Assembly: GCF_022827545.1 (NCBI RefSeq)
Contig: NZ_CP094669.1
Location: forward strand, 1,020,001-1,084,000
DNA from: Hymenobacter tibetensis
GTDB lineage: Bacteria; Bacteroidota; Bacteroidia; Cytophagales; Hymenobacteraceae
DNA: 64,000 bases
Direction of reading: 5' to 3'
Shown: piece after piece, positions 1 to 9,250 of the stretch
Layout of the letters: every line of letters begins with the position of its first letter
Position numbering within the stretch: the stretch's first letter is position 1
Notes under the pieces: generated by a model
What the model saw: only the letters and a program-made list of their open reading frames with translations
The model's database searches: none
What the model was told of the DNA's origin: nothing
Position numbers and translations under genes: made by a program

Positions 1-3000
1 CGGACGGCGCCGCTGAACTGTGGCACGCGCAGCTTGTAACGCACGAGGCCGCTGGCGTCGGCGGTAAGTACGCCGCTCCACTTGGCGAATAATTTCACCC
101 GGCGCGAGGGAACGGGCGTGGTGCGGCGGGAGAGGTCGGAGGCGTCGCCGCCCGACGAGCTGGTACCAAGTTCGGGCAGCAGAAAGGGGTACACGTCGTA
201 GGCACTTACTTCGAGGGCGCGCTTCTGGTAGAAGTAGCCGTAGGGGTCGGGCGTGCGGTAATCCTTTAGTTGCAGGATGCCTTCATCCACTATAGCCAGC
301 GTCACGTTGGCGTTGGGCGCGGTGCGCACTTCCACCGTCTGCCACACTTGCGAGCGGCTCAGTTCGGGCGCTTTGATGGCCACGGCCAGCTTGGTTTCCG
401 GCTTTTCCACCACCAGCGGCACGAAGCCGCGCGCCACCGTGAGCGGCAGCCGATTGTCGGTGATTTCGCGGATGGCGGTGGCCGTGACGTAGATGTTCGG
501 GACGTGCCCGCCCTGAATCGGGATGCTGACTTGGGCTGATTTCTCGTCGGTATTTACGTAGAAATGGTTGAGCACCCGGTCCCGCTCCACGGTCACGAGG
601 ATGCGGCCGGGGAAAGGCGTTTTCAACAGCAGGTTGGCCGTTTCGCCGGGCTGGTATTTCTCTTTGTCGGCGGCAATGGTCACCTCGCCCTCGTTGTTCA
701 CTTCGAAGGCGTTGCTTTGGGTGTCGCCGTAGCCGTAGGCGTACACCTGCTGCGCCACGTAGGTGTCGGCGCCGGGCCGCGACACGCGCACTTCGTACTC
801 GCCGGAATAGCTGGCCGGGAAGCCTAAGTTGCCGGCGTTGCCTTCCTTGCCCACCGATACGCGCTGGTCCATCACGGTTTCTTCGCGCCGCTGCGAGTTG
901 TACACGTAGCGGCCGCCCTGGCGCTCAATCACCGTTTCCCACAACAGACGCACCACTTGCACGCGGGCTTCGGCGCTGGTGGGCTGTCCGGCCGGCGTGA
1001 GGGCCACCAACTTAATCGGGATGACCTCGCGGGTTTCAAACATTTCGGGCAGCGTTTTCAGCCCGAACATGACCGCCTGCGTCTGCACCTCGAAGGTGGC
1101 GAGGCGGTTGACGGGCCGGCCGGTTTCGTCGAACACCGTGGTGAAGGCCGAGCCTTGCAGCGTACCGAGGTCGGTGTAGTTGGGCACGTCGTAGATAGCC
1201 GTGCCGCGGCCAGCAGCATCGGTGTTGCCTTCGCGGGTGGTGTTCTCGAAGCGGCTCGCCAACGAAGACGTGCCCGACTGGTTGCCGTAGCGCGTGCGGC
1301 GCTGCTCGCCCGTGCTCAAACTGAAGGTGTAGTCCTCGAATTTCTTAGGAGCGAAAGCCTTTTCTTTCAGCGCAAACTCCACCTCGAACTTGCGGTCGGC
1401 GGCGGGCGGACCGAACAGGTTCAGGGCCGTAATCTGAGCGGAAACGGTCTGGCCGGGCTTCACCACGGCGGGTGTGGCTTTCACCGTCACCTTCATGCGG
1501 TCCGGAATAAACTCTTCCACGCTCACCTGCCGCGAGGTCAGCAGCACGTCGTTGCCGGTCAGCACTTCCATGGTGTAAGTGCCGGTCATGATGCTAGGCG
1601 GCAGAATAAAATCGGCCTCAAAGCTGCCGGCTGCCGTTAGCTCCTTGCGCAAGCTGGCGTACTCCTTGCCGGTGGGCAGCAGCAGCCGAATCTTGACGGG
1701 CAGCTTAGCCACCGGGTTTTTCCAATCCTCGGTCCGGATGATGGTGTTGCTGCGGATGGTGTCGCCGGGGCGGTACAGGTCCCGGTCGCCGTAGAGGAAG
1801 GCCTGGTAGCGGGCGGCGTTGGATTGCAGCCCACCCACCTCGAACCGCGACGTTTCCACGCCGCTCCGGGTCAAGTCCAGAAACGTGAAATCCGACTCGC
1901 GCTGGGCTACCAGCATACTCAGCTTAAAGCGCGAATTGGCGGTAGTGGTGTCGAATTTGGCCACACCTTCCCGGTTGGTGACGCTGGTGCTAATCACCTG
2001 GTTGTTGGAACTCACGAAGCGCACTTCCACCCCCGACAGCGGCTTGGCCGTGCGGATGGAGTTGGCGAATACCAGCGTGCTGCCGTTTTTGCCCTGCTTG
2101 ACAATCATGCCGATATCCGACACCGATACCAGCTTGCTGACTTGCAGCCATTGCCGCTCGGTGTCCTGCACTTTCACCACGTACAGGCCCTTCAACCCGC
2201 CCGAAAACTCCAGGTCTTTCAAGTCCAGATTCAGCAGGCGCAGCCCCTGCGCCTTCGGCAGCCCGGCCACGGTGTAGCTCCGCTCAGTCAGCACGTTGCC
2301 AAGGTTCTCGATGTCGTAGTAGCGGTAAGAGCGGTCCACGTACTCGCCGTCTTCGCTTGCACTCTCTCCCTCACTGTCTTCGTCGTATTCGGGGTAGCCG
2401 TATTGCTGTTCGCCGCGCAACAGCTGCTGGATGTTGTTGGCGTAGACTTTGGCAATGGTTACCTGCACCTTCTCCACCTCGTTGATGCGAATGCCGAGGT
2501 TGCGCGTACCCAACGCATCGAGGTACATGGCCTTGTCCTGACTGGCGAAGCTGATGGTGGGCTGCTCGGTTGCGAAACTGACCGTTTCGGTGACGCTGCT
2601 GGCGAGTTGGCCGCCAAGCGCACCGGGTAACCCTTGCGCTAAACTTACCTGATACGTTTTGCCGGCTTCAAAACCGCCTTTCAGCACAAAGCCGCTTTCC
2701 AACTCTTCCACCGAAAACGCCACTGCCGGCGACACCGTGAGGCCGCTTTGCAGATTCACCTCACTCACGGGCTGGCTGGTCTGAACAGTGATGATGGGGT
2801 CGGCATTTTGCAGGCTACCCACAATAGAGCGCACTTCCAGTGCCTGCTGGTCGGGCACGGGTATGCTGGTGGAGTACTCACTCGTGGAAGCTCGGTCGCT
2901 GCCCACAGCACGCAGGCCCTGCGCCAGCGCCACGGTGAGCGGGCTACTGGTCCGAACTTCCTGCGTAAGACCTACGCTCACGCTCTGGCCCGGCTCGGCG

Positions 3001-3548
3001 CTGCGCACTTCGAAGGCCACCGGTTGCCCGTCCTGCGTCACGCGGAGCAGGGGTTTGACGTCGGAGGGGCGCACGCTGTAGTTGAAGGGCAACTCCAGAC
3101 GCATTTCAGCCGTGCCCGCCGCCCGGGTCGAGCGGCCCCAAAAGGCCTGCGGCTCATTCAGCGCCAGAAACGGCGTGTGAAACTTGCGGCGGTTCTCGGG
3201 CAGCGCCAGTTTCTGCTTGCCGCTCGGCAGCGTGGCCGGCTGTAGCTCCGCCTGAAACGTGGTGCTTGGCCGAAACGGCGTAAGCGGCGAAAACACCAGT
3301 TCCCGATCAGAAGTCCACTTGAACTTGCCGCGCATGGCGGGCTGAAATTTTACATACTGCACCGTGTCCCACCGGTTCTGCTGCGCCTTGTTCATCACGG
3401 CTTCATCGAAGAGAAACACCAGGTTCTGCTGCGGGTCGATTTCCTCGCCGTCGGGGCTAGTAGCGGTATCGGTGCCAGGCTTCGAGCAAGCCCATAGCAA
3501 TGCCAGCAGCACCAGCAGCGGCAGGCGAGAAAGGGTACGGAACAACAT
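1..3548 (-). CDS. Alpha-2-macroglobulin family lipoprotein, 3' part off the left edge
   Basis: About 1182 codons are read without a stop from the ATG at 3548 to the window edge; family members are usually 1700-2000 residues, so the C-terminus (complement-like, thioester and receptor-binding-like domains) lies outside. The start gives a lipoprotein signal (MLFRTLSRLPLLVLLALLWAC, lipobox LWAC, Cys21). An MG2-like YRPGDT motif lies near residue 590, and the last visible residues (a DASG...F-G-A-V-R pattern) match the strand that precedes the thioester region in the family. Bacterial alpha-2-macroglobulins are thought to trap proteases in the periplasm, often next to a penicillin-binding protein 1C gene, which would lie to the left and cannot be seen. 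Whether the thioester CxEQ is kept cannot be judged. Divergent from the small gene at 3665. Confidence 0.9.
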   Translation of the reverse strand, partial: MLFRTLSRLPLLVLLALLWACSKPGTDTATSPDGEEIDPQQNLVFLFDEAVMNKAQQNRWDTVQYVKFQPAMRGKFKWTSDRELVFSPLTPFRPSTTFQAELQPATLPSGKQKLALPENRRKFHTPFLALNEPQAFWGRSTRAAGTAEMRLELPFNYSVRPSDVKPLLRVTQDGQPVAFEVRSAEPGQSVSVGLTQEVRTSSPLTVALAQGLRAVGSDRASTSEYSTSIPVPDQQALEVRSIVGSLQNADPIITVQTSQPVSEVNLQSGLTVSPAVAFSVEELESGFVLKGGFEAGKTYQVSLAQGLPGALGGQLASSVTETVSFATEQPTISFASQDKAMYLDALGTRNLGIRINEVEKVQVTIAKVYANNIQQLLRGEQQYGYPEYDEDSEGESASEDGEYVDRSYRYYDIENLGNVLTERSYTVAGLPKAQGLRLLNLDLKDLEFSGGLKGLYVVKVQDTERQWLQVSKLVSVSDIGMIVKQGKNGSTLVFANSIRTAKPLSGVEVRFVSSNNQVISTSVTNREGVAKFDTTTANSRFKLSMLVAQRESDFTFLDLTRSGVETSRFEVGGLQSNAARYQAFLYGDRDLYRPGDTIRSNTIIRTEDWKNPVAKLPVKIRLLLPTGKEYASLRKELTAAGSFEADFILPPSIMTGTYTMEVLTGNDVLLTSRQVSVEEFIPDRMKVTVKATPAVVKPGQTVSAQITALNLFGPPAADRKFEVEFALKEKAFAPKKFEDYTFSLSTGEQRRTRYGNQSGTSSLASRFENTTREGNTDAAGRGTAIYDVPNYTDLGTLQGSAFTTVFDETGRPVNRLATFEVQTQAVMFGLKTLPEMFETREVIPIKLVALTPAGQPTSAEARVQVVRLLWETVIERQGGRYVYNSQRREETVMDQRVSVGKEGNAGNLGFPASYSGEYEVRVSRPGADTYVAQQVYAYGYGDTQSNAFEVNNEGEVTIAADKEKYQPGETANLLLKTPFPGRILVTVERDRVLNHFYVNTDEKSAQVSIPIQGGHVPNIYVTATAIREITDNRLPLTVARGFVPLVVEKPETKLAVAIKAPELSRSQVWQTVEVRTAPNANVTLAIVDEGILQLKDYRTPDPYGYFYQKRALEVSAYDVYPFLLPELGTSSSGGDASDLSRRTTPVPSRRVKLFAKWSGVLTADASGLVRYKLRVPQFSGAV

Positions 3549-3664
3549 GATAGGGAGGAGCTTGAAAAGACGCCGGAAGGTATATAAAAACGACGATTCT
3601 GCTATGTTATGTATAGATTTGGAAGAGACAACTAATCTGTAACGCCTACCGCTCTATCATAAGG

Positions 3665-3991
3665 ATGAACCGTTTGCTTGCCATTCAGAAGTTGGTCTAT
3701 GATGTATGCTGCCAAATCAGGCTTAAGGTTTATAACGAAGACTATATAACTGACTGGAAAAGTGGATTTGGCTTGCCCGTAGAAGGCTATATTGAGGTTT
3801 CAGGGCCGGAAAGAATTAGTGATGTAGAGTGGATAGAACTCGACCCTGTTGTAGTAACTCGGATAGGAAGGCTAGTGCCGCCTAAAGTGAGTATTATTTT
3901 AGACGAAATTATACAAGTATTGCAACAAGAATCTATTGATTATCAGGTTGTAAAAGGAATGGTTAGGATAGATGGGCAACAGTTAAGCTAA
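3665..3991 (+). CDS. Small hypothetical protein (108 aa)
   Basis: No family recognised. The ATG follows a plausible AAGG ribosome site (3661-3664). The product is acidic and cytoplasmic-looking, with no signal peptide or membrane segment; it alternates short hydrophobic strands with charged turns and ends in a helix (roughly residues 78-92) rich in Ile, Leu and Gln. Base composition is clearly richer in A and T than the flanking genes, which hints at later acquisition. It converges with the gene at 3995-4297, the two stop codons being only three bases apart. It could be an immunity or antitoxin-like protein, but nothing in the sequence proves that. Confidence 0.6.
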   Translation: MNRLLAIQKLVYDVCCQIRLKVYNEDYITDWKSGFGLPVEGYIEVSGPERISDVEWIELDPVVVTRIGRLVPPKVSIILDEIIQVLQQESIDYQVVKGMVRIDGQQLS

Positions 3992-3994
3992 TAC

Positions 3995-4297
3995 TCAAAA
4001 TGCAGGGTTGAATAGCTTTTGGCCTTTCAATGGCTTTAATTCTAATAACGCAACAGGAGAGTTGTGCGCAAAGAAGACGACCACTTCGTCAAAGCTTCTG
4101 AAGGTGCTTACCTCATCAAAATCAAATTGTTCGGCCACCATGTTCGCTTCTGCAATTTCAGTTACAGATACTTTGTATAGGTCTTGCCATTTTTGGATAG
4201 CAACTGACGTGTGGTATAGCTGCTGATCTTTCAGTTCATAAATAGCTTTTCCTATCTGCTGCCCGTTTTCTAGCCAATTCTGTATTTTATCCAGCAT
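3995..4297 (-). CDS. Small hypothetical protein coupled to the Uma2 gene (100 aa)
   Basis: The reading frame is open further upstream, but the ATG at 4297 is preferred: it lies four bases after the stop of the Uma2 gene and a GGGAG ribosome site sits inside the end of that gene, an arrangement typical of translational coupling. The product starts with MLDKIQNWLENGQQ and looks like a small alpha/beta protein without signal peptide; no known domain is recognised. AT-richer than its surroundings, like its convergent neighbour at 3665. Its job may be linked to the Uma2 protein because the two are almost certainly co-translated, but this is inference. Confidence 0.6.
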   Translation of the reverse strand: MLDKIQNWLENGQQIGKAIYELKDQQLYHTSVAIQKWQDLYKVSVTEIAEANMVAEQFDFDEVSTFRSFDEVVVFFAHNSPVALLELKPLKGQKLFNPAF

Positions 4298-4301
4298 AGT
4301 T

Positions 4302-4898
4302 TTACACTCCCTCAAACACTCGTTCCCACTGCAACTGCAAGCCTGGTAATGTGTGCACGAGCATATCGCCGGGAGCAAAGTAGGTGCCGCGTGCTTTGTA
4401 ACGGCCATTTTCTAGCACGTAGGCCGCAATGCTTTTTTCGCCGGGAAACACTATCCAATACTCCGTCACGCCGCTTTCCTCGTAGAGGTCGAATTTCTCT
4501 TTTGTATCGTAGGCAGCGGTGCTGGGCGAAAGGATTTCGATAATCCAGTCAGGGGAGCCGAGGCAGCCTTTATCATCTAGTTTCGCGGGGTCGCAGACTA
4601 CGCAGATGTCTGGCTGCACAACAGTGGTAATCTGTGCATCACCAGTAGGGCCAGCGGTGGTTAAGCGTACATCGAAGGGGGCGTGGTAAACCTCACAGCG
4701 CTGGTTGAGCAGGTGCGTATACGTAGTGGCAAAGAAGTAACCAGATATTCGTTGGTGGGCGCGGCGTGGCGCCGGGCTCATACGACGAACCTTGCCTTTT
4801 ACCAACTCCACGAGTTCATCAAATTGCCACGTCAGATAATCAGCGTAGGAATACGTTTTGCTGACATCGAGTTGGGAAAAACTGGTGATAGGGGGCAT
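4302..4898 (-). CDS. Uma2 family (DUF820) PD-(D/E)xK endonuclease-like protein
   Basis: 198 residues, the normal size for the family. The signature is clear: VVQPDICVV with Asp97, DWIIEILSPST with Glu121, then the conserved Asp/Lys/Tyr stretch (residues 131-139) and GVTEYWIV. These form the restriction-endonuclease-like core of DUF820 proteins, which are abundant in cyanobacteria, Deinococcus, Chloroflexi and Bacteroidota and whose cellular role is still unknown. No transposase or end repeats surround it, so there is no direct sign of a mobile element. First gene of a two-gene unit with the small protein at 3995-4297. Confidence 0.88.
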   Translation of the reverse strand: MPPITSFSQLDVSKTYSYADYLTWQFDELVELVKGKVRRMSPAPRRAHQRISGYFFATTYTHLLNQRCEVYHAPFDVRLTTAGPTGDAQITTVVQPDICVVCDPAKLDDKGCLGSPDWIIEILSPSTAAYDTKEKFDLYEESGVTEYWIVFPGEKSIAAYVLENGRYKARGTYFAPGDMLVHTLPGLQLQWERVFEGV

Positions 4899-4968
4899 GG
4901 CACAAACGACATTCGGTGGTTAGTAAAGATACGAGAGCAGCCTACATTTGTCGAAAATCAACTTGTTC

Positions 4969-5499
4969 ATGCCTTCAACCATCCTCATCGTGACCGGCTT
5001 GGGCAACTCTGGCCCCGAACACTGGCAAACCCACTGGGAACAGCACTACGGCTACCGGCGCGTGGAACAGCACAACTGGGACGAGCCCGTCCGTGCCGAT
5101 TGGGTGCAGACGCTTGATGCGGCGGTAGCAACTGCCGACCCCCATGTGGTGCTGGTGGCGCACAGTCTGGCTTGTGCTACCATTGCTCACTGGGCGGCTA
5201 CCACGCAACACCGCATAGCCGGTGCCCTGCTGGTAGCTCCCGCCGATGTAGACCGGCCCGACTTTCCGCTAGAAGTCACGGGGTTTCGGCCCATGCCCCT
5301 GGCGCCGCTGCCGTTTCCGAGTATTGTGGTAGCCAGCACCAGCGACGAGTATGTGACGTTGGCACGGGCGCAGCAATTTGCGGAGGCGTGGGGCAGCCGG
5401 CTGGTGAACGTCGGGGCGCTAGGCCACATCAATTCTGAAACCAACCTAGGTCTATGGCCGGAAGGGCACGCATTGCTGATGGAGTTGATGGCACGTTGA
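4969..5499 (+). CDS. RBBP9/YdeN family alpha/beta hydrolase
   Basis: 176 residues from the ATG at 4969; an in-frame TTG at 4948 is less likely because the first beta strand (STILIVTGLGNSG) starts right after the ATG. Family signatures: GLGNSGPEHWQTHWE at the N-terminus, the nucleophile elbow AHSLA, the acid in ASTSDEYV and the catalytic histidine in GALGHIN. The RBBP9/YdeN group are small serine hydrolases with unknown natural substrates. No signal peptide, so cytoplasmic. It converges with proA, and the intervening 188 bases contain a long inverted repeat. Confidence 0.88.
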   Translation: MPSTILIVTGLGNSGPEHWQTHWEQHYGYRRVEQHNWDEPVRADWVQTLDAAVATADPHVVLVAHSLACATIAHWAATTQHRIAGALLVAPADVDRPDFPLEVTGFRPMPLAPLPFPSIVVASTSDEYVTLARAQQFAEAWGSRLVNVGALGHINSETNLGLWPEGHALLMELMAR

Positions 5500-5564
5500 T
5501 CTTCGCACAGGTAAGAGCATTTTTGCCGCTGTACCTTTTGCGCCTTTGACGATAGTACTGTCCT

Positions 5565-5650
5565 GCTGAGCTTGTCGAAGCATCTCGCGTGCTGACGTTG
5601 TGATAGTAAATGATTTTACCACACTAGCGAGATGCTTCGACAAGCTCAGC
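5565..5650. repeat. REP-like palindromic element, 24-bp perfect arms
   Basis: Arms 5565-5588 and 5627-5650 are perfect reverse complements, separated by 38 bases. The core includes GAGCTTGTCGAAGCATC. It sits between convergent genes and could act as a terminator, but the long spacer and the presence of a partial second copy in the proBA gap (7018-7047) point to a dispersed palindromic repeat. Confidence 0.8.
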
Positions 5651-5687
5651 ATGAGGGTCTTGGGTTTAGAGTAACTAGGGGTAACTT

Positions 5688-6938
5688 TTAGCTAGTACGC
5701 ACCTGCCCATTGCCGCGGACAAGCCACTTGTAGCTGGTGAGTTCCTCGAGGCCCATGGGGCCGCGGGCGTGGAGCTTTTGGGTGCTGATACCGATTTCGG
5801 CGCCGAGGCCGAATTGGCCGCCGTCGGTGAAGGCGGTGGAGGCGTTGGCGTACACGGCAGCGGCATCGACGCTGTTGAGGAACTGCTCGATGTGCGCCGC
5901 ATCCTCGGAAACTATGGCCTCGCTGTGCTTGGAGCTGTGGGCAGCAATATGAGTGAGGGCTTCGTCGAGGCTGGCTACGGTTTTGATGGCCATTCGCAAC
6001 GACAGAAACTCGGTGCCGAAGTGCTCGGGCGCGGCCGGCTGCAAAAGCTGGCTGGGGTACAGGCCGCGCAGGACCGCGTAAGCAGGCTCGTCGGCGTAGA
6101 GAGTCACGTTGGCTTGGGCCAGGGGAGCAGCCAGCGCGGGCAAGTCAATCAGGCGGGCTTCGTGCAGCAGCAGGCAATCCAGAGAGTTGCAGACGCTTAC
6201 GCGGCGGGTTTTGGCGTTGGCGACGATGGCGCGGCCTTTGGCGAGGTCGGCAGTTTCGTCGAAGTAAGTGTGCACGATGCCCGCGCCGGTTTCGATGACG
6301 GGGACTTTGGCGTTTTGGCGCACGTACTCAATCAGGCCTTGGCTGCCGCGCGGAATCAGCACGTCCACGTAGCCGACGGCCTTAAGCAGAGCTTCCGTGG
6401 CCTGGCGGTCGGGGGGGAGCAGGGTGGCGCAGTTGGGGAGTAGGTCGTGCCGGCGCAGCACCTCGTGCACAACGGAAATAATGGCCTCGTTGGAGAAGCT
6501 GGCGTCGCTGCCGCCTTTCAGCAAGCACGCATTGCCAGTCTTCAAACACAGCGCTGCCACGTCGAAGGTTACGTTGGGGCGAGCTTCGTAAATGACGCCG
6601 ACCACGCCGAGCGGCACCCGAACTTTGGAAATGTGCAGGCCGTTGGGCAGCTCCTGTTCCAGCAGCACCTTGCCTAGCGGGGAAGGCAGGGTGGCCACAC
6701 TTTCTATATCCTGCGCAATGCTTTCGAGGCGCGCGGCGGTGAGTTGCAGCCGGTCGTAGTTAGGATTTTCGGGGGCCATACGGGCCAAGTCTTTCTCGTT
6801 TTCACTGAGCAAAAACGGCGTCTGTGCCACGGCGGTGGCCGCTAGGTCGAGCAGGAGCGCGTTTACCTTTTCAGGGGCCAACAGGGCGAGGCTCCGGCTG
6901 GCGGTTTGCGTGGCTTGAAAACTGACTTGTAAATCCAT
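5688..6938 (-). CDS. proA: Glutamate-5-semialdehyde dehydrogenase (gamma-glutamyl phosphate reductase)
   Basis: 416 residues, the full family length. It reduces gamma-glutamyl phosphate with NADPH to glutamate semialdehyde, the second step of proline synthesis, in the cytoplasm. Visible features: the aldehyde-dehydrogenase-fold Rossmann segment with [20 protein letters not shown] (about 117-136), KGGSDA, and the catalytic Cys250 in [10 protein letters not shown]. It lies downstream of proB on the same strand, separated by 123 bases that contain a repeat fragment, so the pair is probably one operon, proB first. Confidence 0.97.
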   Translation of the reverse strand: MDLQVSFQATQTASRSLALLAPEKVNALLLDLAATAVAQTPFLLSENEKDLARMAPENPNYDRLQLTAARLESIAQDIESVATLPSPLGKVLLEQELPNGLHISKVRVPLGVVGVIYEARPNVTFDVAALCLKTGNACLLKGGSDASFSNEAIISVVHEVLRRHDLLPNCATLLPPDRQATEALLKAVGYVDVLIPRGSQGLIEYVRQNAKVPVIETGAGIVHTYFDETADLAKGRAIVANAKTRRVSVCNSLDCLLLHEARLIDLPALAAPLAQANVTLYADEPAYAVLRGLYPSQLLQPAAPEHFGTEFLSLRMAIKTVASLDEALTHIAAHSSKHSEAIVSEDAAHIEQFLNSVDAAAVYANASTAFTDGGQFGLGAEIGISTQKLHARGPMGLEELTSYKWLVRGNGQVRTS

Positions 6939-7017
6939 AGCGGAAAGGTCGGGAGAAGATACGGCTGCGTGGTTGATAGCCTACAGGATAGATAGTGTTT
7001 TGCGGTCTACTAAGAGG

Positions 7018-7047
7018 GCCATGCTTCGGCAAGCTCAGCACGACGGG
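7018..7047. repeat. Partial copy of the REP-like element inside the proBA gap
   Basis: Bases 7021-7046 match one arm of the element at 5565-5650 at 23 of 26 positions (ATGCTTCGrCAAGCTCAGCA core), but the second arm is missing. It therefore cannot form the same hairpin and looks like a half or decayed copy lying between proB and proA. Confidence 0.65.
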
Positions 7048-7061
7048 TGTAGCCATACACT

Positions 7062-8153
7062 CTAGCTGATTTCAGCGCTTAAAAACAGATAATCGTAGTG
7101 TACCAGCGGCTTCTGGTTTTGCAAGCCAAGGCGTTCTAAAGCCTTATCGGAACCGTATTCAGCTATGCCAATGCCGATGGGTCTGCCGCCTTCGTCGAGC
7201 AGCCGAATAATGTCGCCTTTGGTAAACGTGCCGACGATGCCGAGCACGCCCACCGGCAGGAGGCTGGTGGCCTTGCCGGGGGTGGTGAGGGCCGCTTTCG
7301 CGCCGGCGTTTATTTGCACGGCCCCTTTGGCAGCGGTTTCGGCGTGGGCCAGCCACTTCTTCTTGCGCGATGCCGTTTTGTTGGGGATGAATTTGGTGTT
7401 TACCACTTCCTCGCTCAGGATGCGGGGCAGGACGTTGATGGTTTTGCCGTTGGCAATGTGCACCGCAATGCCCAACTGCGCCACTTTGTGGGCCATATGG
7501 CACTTGGTAATCATGCCGCCGCGCCCAAACTGGGAGCGTTGGGTGGTCACGAAACCGGAAAAGCTGGTGGTAGTGGGCTCGATAGCCGGAATCAGTTGGG
7601 CACCGGGGGCTTTCGGGTCGCCGTCGAAGATGCCGTCTACGTTGCTCAGGATTAGCAACGCGTCGGCGTCCAGCATCGACGCCACGAGGCCGGCCAGCTC
7701 GTCGTTGTCGGTGAACATCAGTTCCGTGACGGAAATAACATCGTTCTCGTTGACGACCGGGATAATGTTGTTTTGCAGCAGCGCCCGAAAGCAGTTTTGC
7801 ATGTGCAAGTAGTGCTGCCGGTCGCGGAAGTCCTCTTTGGTTACCAGCACTTGCGCGCACACCAACTCGTGGGCCCGAAACAACTCGGCGTACGTGGCCA
7901 GCAGCTTCACCTGGCCCACGGCGGCCAGCAGCTGGCGGCTGCTCACGGCATCGGCCTTCTCGGAAACGGAAACCAAGCTACGCCCCGCCGCCACCGCTCC
8001 CGACGACACCACAATCACTTCTTTGCCAACTCTTTTCAGGTCGGCAATCTGGTCAACTAAGTGCTGAATGCGGCTGCTGTCGGGCAGGCCGTCTTCGCGC
8101 GTGAGGACGTTGGAGCCAATTTTAACGACAATTCTTTGGTACGAAAGTGCCAT
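7062..8153 (-). CDS. proB: Glutamate 5-kinase
   Basis: 363 residues from the ATG at 8153 (sequence MALSYQRIVVKIGSNVLT); the frame is open for another 17 codons upstream, but family members start at the strand IVVKIGSNV. It phosphorylates glutamate with ATP, the committed step of proline synthesis. The amino-acid-kinase domain covers roughly residues 1-255 (KIGSNV, VSSGAVAAG, NENDVIS, FTDNDELAGLVA, FGRGGM) and a C-terminal PUA domain follows (about 275-355), the long-form architecture. In other bacteria this enzyme is inhibited by proline. First gene of proBA; divergent from the M28 peptidase at 8231. Confidence 0.96.
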   Translation of the reverse strand: MALSYQRIVVKIGSNVLTREDGLPDSSRIQHLVDQIADLKRVGKEVIVVSSGAVAAGRSLVSVSEKADAVSSRQLLAAVGQVKLLATYAELFRAHELVCAQVLVTKEDFRDRQHYLHMQNCFRALLQNNIIPVVNENDVISVTELMFTDNDELAGLVASMLDADALLILSNVDGIFDGDPKAPGAQLIPAIEPTTTSFSGFVTTQRSQFGRGGMITKCHMAHKVAQLGIAVHIANGKTINVLPRILSEEVVNTKFIPNKTASRKKKWLAHAETAAKGAVQINAGAKAALTTPGKATSLLPVGVLGIVGTFTKGDIIRLLDEGGRPIGIGIAEYGSDKALERLGLQNQKPLVHYDYLFLSAEIS

Positions 8154-8230
8154 GCTGCATAAGGTTTCTGCGCTGTTAAGGTAGGCAGAGATTTGCATGG
8201 CCACGTTGGTCTTTTCCTCGTTTACGGCTT

Positions 8231-9223
8231 ATGCTCCATCTCCAAAGCGCTGTGTGCGGACTGCTCCTGACCTTATTGGGTGCGGCGGCCTGTGAGCAAC
8301 GCGGTTCGCAGCGGAGCGCCTCCTCCTCCCGTCCTACCTCTCTCCAACCCGACCAACCCATGGGTGCCGATCAAACCCGACTGTATGCCGATGTTAAGTT
8401 CCTGACGTCGCTGCAACCTGCCCGCCACTACCGCAACCTTCGGTCCTTGAATGCGGCTGCTGACCATATCAAAGCCGCTTTTGTGAGTTTGGAAAACGGC
8501 CACGTCGAGGAGCAAACCTTCAAGGCCGATGGTCGGCAGTACCGCAACATTATCTTGTGGTTTGGGCAGCCCGACGCGCCGCGCTTGGTAGTTGGTGCGC
8601 ACTACGACGTGTGCGGCGACCAACCCGGCGCCGACGATAATGCCAGTGCCGTGGCTGGCCTGCTGGAAACGGCCCGGCTGCTACAAAACCTTGGTTCTAA
8701 CTCGAAATACCGCGTGGAACTAGTAGCCTACCCCAACGAGGAGCCGCCTTACTTCGCCACTGAGTACATGGGCAGCGCCGTGCACGCTAAATCCTTGCAC
8801 GATGCGAACGTGCCCGTGCGGGCCATGCTTTGCTACGAGATGATCGGCTACTTCCGCGACGAGCCCGGCTCGCAGCGTTTCCCCAACGAGCAAATAGCCG
8901 CGCTGTATCCAAACACCGGCAACTTCATCACGGTAGTGGGGCGCATGGGCCAGGAGAGCTTCACCAAGCAGGTGCAGGACCTTATGAAAACCAAGGCCGA
9001 CATCGACGTGCAGCGCATCAACCTGCCCGCCGAAATGGGCCTGGCCGGTCTTTCCGATCATCGGAACTACTGGAAGTACGGCTACGAGGCCCTCATGATC
9101 AACGACACCTCCTTCCTGCGCAACCCCAATTATCACCTCCCCTCCGACACCATCGACACGCTGGATTTCAGGCGGATGGCAGAAGTGGTAAACGGCGTAT
9201 ACGCGGCCATTATGGGGCTGTGA
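8231..9223 (+). CDS. M28 family zinc peptidase lipoprotein
   Basis: 330 residues. A lipoprotein signal ends at Cys21 (LGAAAC), so the protein should be anchored to a membrane facing the periplasm. The M28 aminopeptidase core is clear: metal ligand His124 in VGAHYDV, Asp in GADDNAS (135-136), the Glu170-Glu171 pair in YPNEEPP, Glu203 in CYEMIGYF and the last His in NYHLPSDT. Members cleave N-terminal amino acids from peptides; substrate preference cannot be read. Divergent from proB with only 77 bases between the starts, and convergent with the DUF2339 gene across a shared hairpin terminator. Confidence 0.92.
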   Translation: MLHLQSAVCGLLLTLLGAAACEQRGSQRSASSSRPTSLQPDQPMGADQTRLYADVKFLTSLQPARHYRNLRSLNAAADHIKAAFVSLENGHVEEQTFKADGRQYRNIILWFGQPDAPRLVVGAHYDVCGDQPGADDNASAVAGLLETARLLQNLGSNSKYRVELVAYPNEEPPYFATEYMGSAVHAKSLHDANVPVRAMLCYEMIGYFRDEPGSQRFPNEQIAALYPNTGNFITVVGRMGQESFTKQVQDLMKTKADIDVQRINLPAEMGLAGLSDHRNYWKYGYEALMINDTSFLRNPNYHLPSDTIDTLDFRRMAEVVNGVYAAIMGL

Positions 9224-9250
9224 TGCGTGAAGAAAACCAACGGCTATAAA

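Noticed and set aside
957..1640. Open frames on the plus strand in the first 3.3 kb
   Set aside because: They are antisense shadows of the alpha-2-macroglobulin gene, which reads through the whole stretch on the minus strand.
4302..4898. Uma2 gene as part of a transposon
   Set aside because: No terminal inverted repeats, target duplication or transposase were found around it.
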